Below are positions 14,193 to 21,292 of a stretch of 26,442 nt of DNA, in pieces. The DNA is from Burkholderiaceae bacterium (GTDB taxonomy: Bacteria > Pseudomonadota > Gammaproteobacteria > Burkholderiales > Burkholderiaceae). Every line of letters begins with the position of its first letter. Positions within the stretch are counted from its first letter, which is position 1. The stretch is from assembly GCA_023253905.1 (NCBI GenBank), contig JALREG010000019.1:1-26442 (forward strand), given 5' to 3'. A program made the translations under genes and the position numbers. Below the pieces are notes generated by a model. The model saw only the letters and a program-made list of their open reading frames with translations. It did not search any database and was not told the DNA's origin.

Positions 14193-15025
14193 TGCGTCGC
14201 CTTCGACGAATCCAGCGACTTCAGTGATTCGCCGCGAAGCGACCGCCACAGACGCGCGGTCAGCTGGCCGAATTGCGGTAGTTCGACGATACGGCTGTCG
14301 CGCTCCGGTGGCCAGCCTGTCTCCACCAGATCAATGAGGCGGCCGGGCCGTGCTGACATCACGCCAATTCGGTCGGCGAGCATCGCTGCCTCGTCGAGGG
14401 CGTGCGTAATCAGAAAGATCGTCGCGCCCGATTGGCGCCAGAGCCGAAGCACCTCCTCGCCCATCAGCAGCCGGGTCTGCTGGTCCAGTGCGCCGAACGG
14501 CTCATCGAGCAGGATCAAACGAGGCCGCATGATCAAGGTGCGAGCGATACATACCCGCTGCCGCATCCCGCCAGAAAGCTGCGCGGGGAACGCCTGCGCA
14601 AAGGCTTTCAACCCCGTGAGGGCCAGTGCGTCCTCTACACGCTGTCGACGCTCCGATTCGTTAAGCGGCAAGGCATGCAGTCCGAGCGCGATGTTGTCGG
14701 TGACGTTCAGCCAGGGGAAACAGGCATCTTCCTGGAACACCACACCGACGCCGTCGGGCACTCGACCTGCGACCGGCTGACCTTCGAAGATGATCTGACC
14801 GCTGGTGGGCTGGCTGATGCCCGCGAGCACCTCGAGCAGGGTGGATTTACCGCATCCAGAGGGCCCCACGACAGCAAAGAATTCGCCTTTTCGCAGGGTC
14901 AGGTCGACCGGGCCCAATGCGTGCACGGCAGGCGTGGACTTCTGGCTTGCAAAGGTGCGGGTGACTGCCTGCAGGGTAACGTGCGGTTCGAGGTGCGACG
15001 AATCGCCCGCGACTGGCATTGTCAT
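14189..15025 (-). CDS. ABC transporter ATP-binding protein, NitT/TauT (SsuB-like) family
   Basis: 278 residues with all ABC ATPase motifs: Walker A GPSGCGKSTLL (about 54-64), Q-loop (VFQEDACFPWLNV), signature LSGGMRQRV, Walker B LILLDEPFGALD, and the switch histidine in LITHALDEA. It powers import through the two downstream permeases. The start at ATG 15025 has a good AGGAG six bases upstream; a second ATG two codons in is less well placed. The gene follows the binding-protein gene after 36 bp and is coupled by GTGA to the first permease. The family assignment is firm, but the substrate is not determined by this subunit. Confidence 0.93.
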   Translation of the reverse strand: MTMPVAGDSSHLEPHVTLQAVTRTFASQKSTPAVHALGPVDLTLRKGEFFAVVGPSGCGKSTLLEVLAGISQPTSGQIIFEGQPVAGRVPDGVGVVFQEDACFPWLNVTDNIALGLHALPLNESERRQRVEDALALTGLKAFAQAFPAQLSGGMRQRVCIARTLIMRPRLILLDEPFGALDQQTRLLMGEEVLRLWRQSGATIFLITHALDEAAMLADRIGVMSARPGRLIDLVETGWPPERDSRIVELPQFGQLTARLWRSLRGESLKSLDSSKATQ

Positions 15026-15061
15026 GGGCTGCTCCTGGTGAGGGCAGGCTGCGAGCGTTGG

Positions 15062-16063
15062 CTATCGGACCAGTGCACGGATATCTTCATCGAGGAAACG
15101 GGTGTCAATGATCTTCATCAGATCGACTTCACCAGTAATTGCGCCAACGGAGCGTTGCGCTGCGACCGTACGTTCGAGCCCGGCGAGATGAATCTGACCG
15201 GTGCCCCAATAAGGGATACCCTGCGTTCGGGACTCGACCAAATTCTTGACGACCGCGCGAGCAAGCGCCGGGTCGATGTTGTAGGCGCGGGCGACGATAT
15301 CGCCTGCTTCCTGGGGGTTTGCCGACATGAATTCGACTGCCATGCGGCGTGCCTTCACGACGCCGCGGATGAACTTATCGTGTTCCTTCATCTGGCTCGT
15401 CAGCGCGACACCGACCACGTTGCTCATGGGTGGCAGCACGTCGCTGGCCACGGCGATCGCCCGGAACTTGTCTTTGTAGCGGGACCACAACGGCTCGGTG
15501 ATCGGCGTCATGTCGATGGTGTTGATATCAAGCGCCGTCAGACTCTCGCCAAAGCCCCCGGTGCGGATCATCTGAACGTCGTCCTTGCGAAGCCCTGCCT
15601 GATCGAGCAGCACCTGAAGCAAGGCGGCACTGGTGGAGCGGGGATTGTTGAAGCCCACCTTCGCGCCCTTGAGATCTTTAATGGTGCGGATCTTTGATTC
15701 CGGTTTGACGAACCAGGCAAACTCGGCAACGGTCAGGACATTGTCGGCGATGATCTTGAGATCGACGCCTTGCTGGATGGCTCCGATCGCAGCGCCAGGG
15801 TTGATCTCCGCATAGGGGACGCCGGCGGCCATCATGTTGCGCATGGTGGTGCCCCCGCCAGCGGAGGTGATGATCTCGGTGATATTGAGACCCTGCTGCT
15901 TGAAAAATCCCTTTTCGAGCGCGATCGCAAATGGCATGCCGTTGGCAGACACCCCATAGTTCGTGACCACGATTTTCGTTTGCGCGGCTGCCGTTGACAC
16001 GGCGAGCAAGGTGCAGGCCATTAAGGCCCATCGTACGAGCAGGGGCGGCTTGGTTGCTTTCAT
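15062..16063 (-). CDS. ABC transporter substrate-binding protein, NMT1/SsuA-like
   Basis: 333 residues from ATG 16063, which has a strong GGAGGG about 7 bases upstream. A Sec signal peptide of about 27 residues (positively charged start, hydrophobic LVRWALMACTLLAVSTAAAQ region) exports it to the periplasm. The mature N-terminus (TKIVVTNYGVSANGMPFAIALEKGFFKQQGL) and the 'AGGGTTMRNMMAAGVPYAEINPGAAIGAI' type region are typical of NMT1/SsuA-like proteins, which bind sulfonates, pyrimidines, nitrate or aromatic acids. ESKIRTIKDLKGAKVGF is the usual start of the second lobe. An in-frame extension to 16297 exists but lacks a leader and overlaps the upstream gene. It sits first among the importer genes and sets its specificity; the ligand cannot be named from sequence. 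Confidence 0.9.
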   Translation of the reverse strand: MKATKPPLLVRWALMACTLLAVSTAAAQTKIVVTNYGVSANGMPFAIALEKGFFKQQGLNITEIITSAGGGTTMRNMMAAGVPYAEINPGAAIGAIQQGVDLKIIADNVLTVAEFAWFVKPESKIRTIKDLKGAKVGFNNPRSTSAALLQVLLDQAGLRKDDVQMIRTGGFGESLTALDINTIDMTPITEPLWSRYKDKFRAIAVASDVLPPMSNVVGVALTSQMKEHDKFIRGVVKARRMAVEFMSANPQEAGDIVARAYNIDPALARAVVKNLVESRTQGIPYWGTGQIHLAGLERTVAAQRSVGAITGEVDLMKIIDTRFLDEDIRALVR

Positions 16064-16127
16064 GTGTGTCCCTCCAAAGGGGTGGGTGTGTTGAATCGGG
16101 GTGATAGACGAACAATGGGCCCGTCTG

Positions 16128-16859
16128 TCATGCAGGGGGCGCCACCGAAAGCCCTTGAACGGCGTGCTTTTCGATGAGGCGGGCCACCAGCCCGGAGCGT
16201 TTCGCGTCCTCAACGAAAGACCGAATGAAGGCTGCACCCGCCTGATGGGCCCGGCCGGTGCCGATGGCCTGCTGAACCGATGCGAATTGGCCTTCAAGGA
16301 TGCGTGCGCCGGGGAGTTTTTTCACATCGCTTAACAGCCGGGGCTTCAACCCGGCGAGTGCGTCGAGGTTCGTGGAGACAAACACCTCATAGGCGGTATC
16401 GATAGAGGTCGCGCGGATGACTTCAGCATGACGGATATTGCGCTCGAGCCACAGGTCGTAGGCTGCGCGAGCGGTGGACGCGATCCGTACGCCCGCACGA
16501 TCGACGTCCTCGATGGACTGAATAGGCGAGCCGGCGCGAACCATGAAAGTTGCTGCGATTTCGACATAGGCAGGGCTGAAGGCGATTTTCTCGGCACGTT
16601 GGGGCTCGGCCCCGATCAGTCCGACGTCCCAGATATTCTGGCCCGCCGCGTCGGCGAGTTCGCCAGGACTTGGGAACGGGACATAGCGAACGCCCACGCC
16701 GAGTTTTTCGGCAAGCGCCCGGGCCATGTCTGGAGCGACACCCACCGGGTCGCCTGTTTCGGTGCGGCCTCGCACCAGAAGAAAGTTACTGAGGTTGATC
16801 CCCGCCCGCAGCACGCCGGTTGGTGCGAGTTCGGCGCGCAATGCTGAAGACTCATCCAT
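16128..16859 (-). CDS. Leaderless SBP_bac_3-type solute-binding-like protein
   Basis: About 243 residues from ATG 16859. The fold pattern is that of amino-acid-type periplasmic binding proteins (HisJ/GlnH class): GVLRAGINLSNFLLV near the N-terminus, GDPVGVAPDMARALAEKLGVGVRYVPFPSPGELADA, then WDVGLIGAEPQRAEKIAFSPAYVEIAATFMV. Unusually no signal peptide is visible: the core begins about 14 residues after the start and nothing upstream is hydrophobic. A GTG extension to 16901 does not add one. The protein may therefore stay in the cytosol as a ligand sensor or enzyme-like binder. It is 64 bp upstream of the NMT1-type gene on the same strand, so it is probably co-transcribed. Only a weak Shine-Dalgarno-like GGAAA precedes ATG 16859. 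Confidence 0.78.
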   Translation of the reverse strand: MDESSALRAELAPTGVLRAGINLSNFLLVRGRTETGDPVGVAPDMARALAEKLGVGVRYVPFPSPGELADAAGQNIWDVGLIGAEPQRAEKIAFSPAYVEIAATFMVRAGSPIQSIEDVDRAGVRIASTARAAYDLWLERNIRHAEVIRATSIDTAYEVFVSTNLDALAGLKPRLLSDVKKLPGARILEGQFASVQQAIGTGRAHQAGAAFIRSFVEDAKRSGLVARLIEKHAVQGLSVAPPA

Positions 16860-17016
16860 GGTGATTTCCGATGCAAGGTTGGCTGCCGGACTATTACACA
16901 CTCGAATCGTCCGTGTGCGTGGCGTTTCAGGCGCGCGCCTGGCAGGCGCGGGTCGCGGGCAGCTGGCGGTGTGGTGATAGCATCGTCACCCAAGGATGGT
17001 CTCTAAGAGGAATCCC
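16860..17016. promoter_or_regulatory. Divergent region with a GC-only palindrome
   Basis: The 157 bp between the SBP_bac_3-like and PNPOx-like starts contain a perfect 14-bp palindrome CAGGCGCGCGCCTG (16928-16941). It overlaps a second hairpin, CGCGCCTG/CAGGCGCG, with a 1-base spacer. This could be an operator shared by the ABC operon and the flavin protein gene, or chance in GC-rich DNA. Confidence 0.4.
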
Positions 17017-17757
17017 ATGGCCGGGGCCCGTCAACCGCAGGATGAACCGACCGAACAGTATCGGGTGAGCGACCGGAATCGCGTCAGGCGCCGCCATGAT
17101 CGCGGTCACTACGACCACGCCACGGTGCACGGGCTTCTGGATGCTGCGGCGCTTGCGCATGTGGCCTACGTGATCGACGGCCAACCTTTTTGTACGCCCA
17201 CGCTTTTCTGGCGAGAGGGTTCGCGCCTCTACTGGCACGGCAGTAGCGCGAGCCGAATGCTTCGAAACCTGTCGGACGGCGAACGCGCGTGTCTCACGGT
17301 CACCCACTTTGACAGCCTGGTCCTTGCGCGGAGTGGTTTTAACCATTCGGCTGACTATCGCTCGGTGATGGCCTTTGGCTGCGCGCGTCTGCTCGAGGAT
17401 TCTGAACAGAAGGCCCGTGCGCTCACGATGATGGTCGATCGGTTTTTCCCGGGCCGAACGGCAAGCCTCCGGCCCGCCTCTGCTCAAGAGATCAAAGCCA
17501 CCACGGTAGTCTGGATGGAGATCGAGGAAGCATCGGCGAAAATTCGAGCCCGGGGCGTTGTCGACGACGATGAAGACTATGCGCTACCGATTTATGCCGA
17601 ACGTATTCCGGTACGTACGGTCATTGGCGCACCGACCCCGTGCGGGCGGCTACTACCTGGCGTCGTGCGTCCGGAGAGCCTTTCCCGTTACGCGGCGGGC
17701 GAACTGCTGGAAGCGGCTGTGAGCGAGGCCTGGGCACAGACGTTTGCCCAGCGATAA
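17017..17757 (+). CDS. Pyridoxamine 5'-phosphate oxidase-related flavin protein (Pyridox_ox_2/NimA-like)
   Basis: About 246 residues from ATG 17017, chosen because AGAGG sits 6 bases upstream; ATG 16996 is a weaker in-frame alternative. The split-barrel FMN-binding fold is suggested by LAHVAYVIDGQPFCTPTLFWREG, SRLYWHGSSASRMLRNLSDG and ACLTVTHFDSLVLARSGFNHSADYRSVMAFGCARLL, a pattern of the NimA/Pyridox_ox_2 group. These cytosolic proteins bind FMN, F420 or heme and reduce or bind small molecules; a role in pyridoxal phosphate synthesis is not implied. The C-terminal third (VPVRTVIGAPTPCGRLLPGVVRP) is the usual extension of the group. It is transcribed away from the ABC operon and towards the dehydrogenase gene. 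Substrate unknown. Confidence 0.85.
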   Translation: MAGARQPQDEPTEQYRVSDRNRVRRRHDRGHYDHATVHGLLDAAALAHVAYVIDGQPFCTPTLFWREGSRLYWHGSSASRMLRNLSDGERACLTVTHFDSLVLARSGFNHSADYRSVMAFGCARLLEDSEQKARALTMMVDRFFPGRTASLRPASAQEIKATTVVWMEIEEASAKIRARGVVDDDEDYALPIYAERIPVRTVIGAPTPCGRLLPGVVRPESLSRYAAGELLEAAVSEAWAQTFAQR

Positions 17758-17909
17758 GCACCAGCCCGAGCAAAGACCGCCCGAGCGCACGCCTGGGAAC
17801 GGTTTGATGCAGGAAAACACCTCGCGCAATGGCAAACGTCCGAGGCGTACCACGCCAGACGGGGTGAAAGCCGGGTCTATTTGTTGAAATCGCTTGCGCG
17901 GGTCCGAGG

Positions 17910-18971
17910 TCATGCCTCGCGAAGGTGCCTCACCAGCGCTTGGCCCACGGCGCGCGTACCCAGACGGCCGCCGATGTCGCGCGTGACCTCCTGCTCGGCA
18001 ATGCATCGCTCCATGGCGGTCTCGATTGCGCGCGAGGCCAGCAGGTACTGCGCATGACCGCTTCGCTGTGACAGCCAGGCAAGCAGCATGGCTGCGGAGA
18101 CCACCTGCGAAAACGGGTTGGCAAGATCCTGACCCGCGATGTCGGGTGCCGAGCCATGTGCCGCCTGACCCATGGCGTGGTCCGCCCCCGCGTTGAGCGA
18201 CCCCCCCAGGCCCAGGCTGCCGGACAGCTCTGCAGTCAGGTCGGACAGAATGTCGCCAAACATGTTGGTGGTCACGATGACATCGAACCGAGCCGGATCG
18301 CGGACCACGTGCGCCATCATGGCATCGACGATCTCGTCGTCGACTTCAACCTCGGGAAAATCTTTTCCAACCCGGTGGCACGCGTCCAGGAAAATACCGT
18401 CGGTGATCTTGAGCACATTGTGCTTATGCACCAGGGTGAGACGCCGGCGCCTCTGCATGGCGATCTCGAACGCACTTCGGGCGACGCGCTCGCAGCACGC
18501 GCGCGTGATGCGACGAAGGGAAATCGCCACATCCGGGGTGACCAGGAGCTCGCTGTTGCCGGATTCGACGTTGCGGTCAGCGTAAAACCCTTCGGTGTTT
18601 TCGCGCACCACCACCAGGTCGAACGGGCGGCTGATGGTTGGAATGCCAGGAAACGTGCGAGCCGGCCGGATGTTGGCGAACAGATCGAGCCGCTTTCGAA
18701 AAAACTTTGAGGGGTTGATCTCTCCCCTGCTCTCGTCCTTGAAATCATAAGTGGACATGGGGCCGAGCATGAGTCCGTCAGCGGCCACGACCTTTGCGAA
18801 CAAATCTTCAGTCACGGTGGCGCCATGGACCTCAAGCGATGCGTGCCCCGCCAGATCGTGCTCGAGGGTAAGGTCGAGGTTGAAGCGCTGCGCAGCGCTC
18901 TCCAGTACCGCAACCGCAACCGCCATGGTTTCCGGACCGATGCCGTCGCCCGGCAGCACAACAATCTTCAT
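17910..18971 (-). CDS. Isocitrate/isopropylmalate-type NAD(P)-dependent dehydrogenase
   Basis: 353 residues from ATG 18971. Beta-decarboxylating dehydrogenase of the IDH/IPMDH/tartrate dehydrogenase family, converting a 2-hydroxy-3-carboxy acid to a 2-oxo acid plus CO2. Visible landmarks are LPGDGIGPE (6-14), RKRLDLFANIRP (92-103), VVRENTEGFYAD (121-132, catalytic Y130), VHKHNVLKITDGIF (181-194, catalytic lysine), NMFGDILSDL (236-245, metal-binding D240 and D244) and AAHGSAPDIAGQDLANP (270-286). The middle region is closer to NAD-isocitrate/homoisocitrate-type enzymes than to LeuB, but the exact substrate is not clear. The HiPIP gene is 22 bp upstream on the same strand, so the two are probably co-transcribed. 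There is no leuCD or aconitase nearby, so it is unlikely to be a housekeeping leucine-pathway enzyme. Confidence 0.88.
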   Translation of the reverse strand: MKIVVLPGDGIGPETMAVAVAVLESAAQRFNLDLTLEHDLAGHASLEVHGATVTEDLFAKVVAADGLMLGPMSTYDFKDESRGEINPSKFFRKRLDLFANIRPARTFPGIPTISRPFDLVVVRENTEGFYADRNVESGNSELLVTPDVAISLRRITRACCERVARSAFEIAMQRRRRLTLVHKHNVLKITDGIFLDACHRVGKDFPEVEVDDEIVDAMMAHVVRDPARFDVIVTTNMFGDILSDLTAELSGSLGLGGSLNAGADHAMGQAAHGSAPDIAGQDLANPFSQVVSAAMLLAWLSQRSGHAQYLLASRAIETAMERCIAEQEVTRDIGGRLGTRAVGQALVRHLREA

Positions 18972-18993
18972 AGCGAAGCCCTGAGAAAGGCGC

Positions 18994-19302
18994 TCAGGCC
19001 TTCTTCTGGTAGGCGCTGCACCAACCCGCTGCTGCGACCAGCTTGCCAGGGAAAATCGTGCATGCGCCGTTATCCGCGGCTTTGCTCTGATAGAGCTGGC
19101 AGTTGACGCACTTCTGCTCGGCGTTATGTTTGGCAAACTTCTTCTGGTCAACCTGAGCGGTGTTGGCCTTGTAACCCAGCGCAGCGGCCTGCGGATCGGT
19201 CTCGGCCACCATGGTTTGGGCACTGACCGGGCCTACGGTCATCACACTGATTCCGGCAAACCCGCACACGGTGGTGGCCAGAAATACGCGTCGTTTGTTC
19301 AT
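18994..19302 (-). CDS. High-potential iron-sulfur protein (HiPIP), exported
   Basis: 102 residues. A Tat-type signal covers about residues 1-29 (NKRRVFLATTV, then a hydrophobic stretch, cleavage near VSAQ). The mature domain has the four-cysteine pattern of HiPIP: C65-x-x-C68, C81 and C95 with GWC, which bind one [4Fe-4S] cluster cycling between +3 and +2. HiPIPs are periplasmic electron carriers feeding terminal oxidases or photosynthetic reaction centres. The start is ATG 19302 with GGAG upstream. It lies 22 bp ahead of the isocitrate/isopropylmalate-type dehydrogenase gene; a direct functional link is not obvious because that enzyme is cytosolic. Confidence 0.92.
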   Translation of the reverse strand: MNKRRVFLATTVCGFAGISVMTVGPVSAQTMVAETDPQAAALGYKANTAQVDQKKFAKHNAEQKCVNCQLYQSKAADNGACTIFPGKLVAAAGWCSAYQKKA

Positions 19303-19474
19303 AGGGATTTCTCCAGAGAGGTTTGGGTGAGCCGGGAATGGCGAACCGGTGCAGTGCAGACGCTCCAGGGCAGACGAGAAAAGCCCTCTACCTCCGCACG
19401 CAGCTGCGTTGCGTGACGGAGTATCCTTCTTTGACCCTGCCCCAGCAAAACGTTTGGGTTTACGCGAGTCGATC

Positions 19475-19849
19475 ATGGGACTTTTGGATACGTGGTGGGA
19501 CCGAATCGGCTTGGGTGAGCGTTTTGCCCGACTGCCGCACCATGATTTCACCAAGCTGGTGGTTCGCCACCGACCCGAGCAGGAACGCTATTACCCGGAG
19601 GTCTCGAGGCTTGCGCGTGAGTCGGGTTCGGCGAGGTTGCTGCTTGCGGTGGCGCCAGATGGCGTGCCGTATCGCGTTCGCCTGCTTCAATCGTCGGGTC
19701 ATCTGCGACTAGACGAGGCTGCGCACCGGCTAGCGCTTGACTTTCGTTTTGTCACGCCGGAGGGGGCCTTGGCGCGCAGCGGCTGGCAGACGACGTTAAG
19801 GGTCACATTTGTGGATCCGAACCCGGAGATTTCACCAGCTACGAGATGA
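19475..19849 (+). CDS. Small TonB C-terminal-like protein
   Basis: 124 residues from ATG 19475. Residues 50-92 (SGSARLLLAVAPDGVPYRV, then RLLQSSGHLRLDEAAHRLAL) resemble the TonB/TolA C-terminal fold ('G-x-V-x-x-V-x-x-DG-x-V-x-x-V-x-x-x-x-SSG-x-x-x-LD-x-A'). No signal peptide or membrane anchor is visible, so it lacks the anchor and proline-rich spacer of a true TonB. The first 45 residues contain an unusual Trp/His-rich stretch (TWWDRIGLGERFARLPHHDF). It may be a cytosolic relative or may start further upstream, since the frame is open to about 19349 and no Shine-Dalgarno is clear. It is transcribed away from the HiPIP gene and 114 bp upstream of the MFS operon. Function unknown. Confidence 0.65.
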   Translation: MGLLDTWWDRIGLGERFARLPHHDFTKLVVRHRPEQERYYPEVSRLARESGSARLLLAVAPDGVPYRVRLLQSSGHLRLDEAAHRLALDFRFVTPEGALARSGWQTTLRVTFVDPNPEISPATR

Positions 19850-19963
19850 TCGGTGCCCTGGCCACGGGGCCCTTCATAATCGCCTGCTCGGTATGCCGCT
19901 GCGCGCGGGGTTCGCGAACGTCCCACCGCGGCCGGCCGTCAATCCACTCGGAGAGCTGTTCCA
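19850..19963 (+). promoter_or_regulatory. Intergenic region before the MFS-TctC-MFS-ligase-BVMO operon
   Basis: The 114 bp before ATG 19964 contain a -10-like CATAAT at about 19875-19880 without a clear -35. The same hexamer lies 5 bases before the start of the duplicated MFS gene at 2118. Possibly the operon promoter, but weak. Confidence 0.3.
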
Positions 19964-21292
19964 ATGGGTCTTGTGCGAAAGGGGCTGCGTGCGGCGGGCG
20001 CCGCGCTGCGGGTGGGGCACGACCAGCCGGCCGATCCTTCGCTCATCGATTCGCGCGCGGCCGCCTGGCGGTTGGCGGTAGCCCTGATCGCCGCCACGCT
20101 GGGCAATGCCCCCATGTATGTCCTCGCGGTAGCGCTCCCTGCGGTGCAAAGTGACTTCGGTATCGGGCGCGGTGAAGCGGCCTTTGCCTATACCGCCATG
20201 ATGGTGGGTCTGGGCGCTGGGGGCTATCTGTGCGGGCGCTGGGCAGACCGGTTTGGGGTGTGGCGGGTGCTGGCCCTGGGCGGAACGGGAACGCTCGCCG
20301 GGTTTGGACTTGCCGCGTCAGCGCCAGGCCTGACAGTGTTCGTCATCGCGCACTGTGTGCTGCTCGGGTTTCTGGGCATCGGCAGTTCCTACGGACCCCT
20401 CATGGCGGACACCGCGCTCTGGTGGCAGAAACGCAGGGGGGTTGCCGTGGCGGTGGTTGCCAGCGGAAATTTTCTCGCGGGCACGATCTGGCCGCCCATC
20501 GTTCAGGCTGGCATCGAGGCAATTGGCTGGCGCAGCACATTCTGGTGGTTGGGTGTGGTGTGCGGGCTCGGCATCGTGGGACTGAGTCTGTTCATCCGCG
20601 ACCGCCCACCGAGGGTCGTTGTGCTCCCGCCATCGGCCGTCGCCCGGGTCTCAGGTATCACCCCTGATCGCCCGTTCGGGCTTTCGGTCAATGCGGCCCA
20701 GTGGGTGCTGTTCGTCGCTGCCGTGGGATGCTGTGTGGCGATGGCCATGCCGCAGGTGCATATCGTGGCGTACTGCACTGACCTGGGCTTTGGTGCTGCG
20801 AGGGGCGCCGAGATGCTGTCACTCATGTTGGGATGCGGCGTATTGAGCCGCCTGGCCTCGGGCTGGATTTCCGACCAGATCGGGGGCCTGCGCACGCTGC
20901 TCCTCGGCACCGCGCTGCAGGCGGTGGCGCTTGCGCTTTTTCTTCCCTTCGATACCCTCGCCTCGCTGTACGTGATTTCAGCCATGTTCGGCCTGTTTCA
21001 GGGGGGCATCATTCCGGCTTACGCGATCATTGTTCGGGAGCACTTTCCGCCAGAACAGGCGGGCGCTCGGACCGGCGGTGTGCTGGTCGGCGGGCAGGCA
21101 GGCATGGCGTTGGGTGGGTGGCTGTCTGGCAAAGTGTTCGATCTCACCGGCTCCTACGATGTCGCGTTTGTCAACGGAATCGGCTGGAATCTGGTCACCG
21201 TCGCCATTGTCATTATTCTTCTTTGGAGAATTCGTCCAGGGCGTCCGGTGACGTCGCTCAGCAGGTCAACGGAAGGAGGCGTTACTTCATGA
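19964..21292 (+). CDS. MFS transporter, oxalate/formate-antiporter-like (copy 2)
   Basis: 442 residues, 12-helix major facilitator and close duplicate of the gene at 2118. Long identical blocks include PSLIDSR, GGYLCGRWADR, RRGVAVAVVASGNFLAG, MAMPQVHIVAYC and SRLASGWISDQIGG. The N-terminal 22 residues and the central loop (about 215-235) are not conserved. Motif A is GRWADRFG. Probably takes up a small carboxylate or ketone-derived acid. The stop overlaps the ATG of the TctC-like gene by 4 bp (ATGA), so transporter and binding protein are co-translated. That is unusual, because MFS proteins do not normally use a periplasmic binding protein. First gene of a five-gene plus-strand operon ending in the monooxygenase. 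Confidence 0.9.
   Translation: MGLVRKGLRAAGAALRVGHDQPADPSLIDSRAAAWRLAVALIAATLGNAPMYVLAVALPAVQSDFGIGRGEAAFAYTAMMVGLGAGGYLCGRWADRFGVWRVLALGGTGTLAGFGLAASAPGLTVFVIAHCVLLGFLGIGSSYGPLMADTALWWQKRRGVAVAVVASGNFLAGTIWPPIVQAGIEAIGWRSTFWWLGVVCGLGIVGLSLFIRDRPPRVVVLPPSAVARVSGITPDRPFGLSVNAAQWVLFVAAVGCCVAMAMPQVHIVAYCTDLGFGAARGAEMLSLMLGCGVLSRLASGWISDQIGGLRTLLLGTALQAVALALFLPFDTLASLYVISAMFGLFQGGIIPAYAIIVREHFPPEQAGARTGGVLVGGQAGMALGGWLSGKVFDLTGSYDVAFVNGIGWNLVTVAIVIILLWRIRPGRPVTSLSRSTEGGVTS
21273..21279 (+). promoter_or_regulatory. Strong Shine-Dalgarno of the TctC-like gene
   Basis: AAGGAGG lies 9 bases before ATG 21289, inside the end of the MFS gene. It fixes the TctC start although a longer in-frame reading exists upstream. 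Confidence 0.7.

Noticed and set aside
14402..15697. Long plus-strand open frame of 431 codons across the ABC ATPase and binding-protein genes
   Set aside because: It lies antisense to two clear genes and its translation has no family motif; an artefact of high GC.
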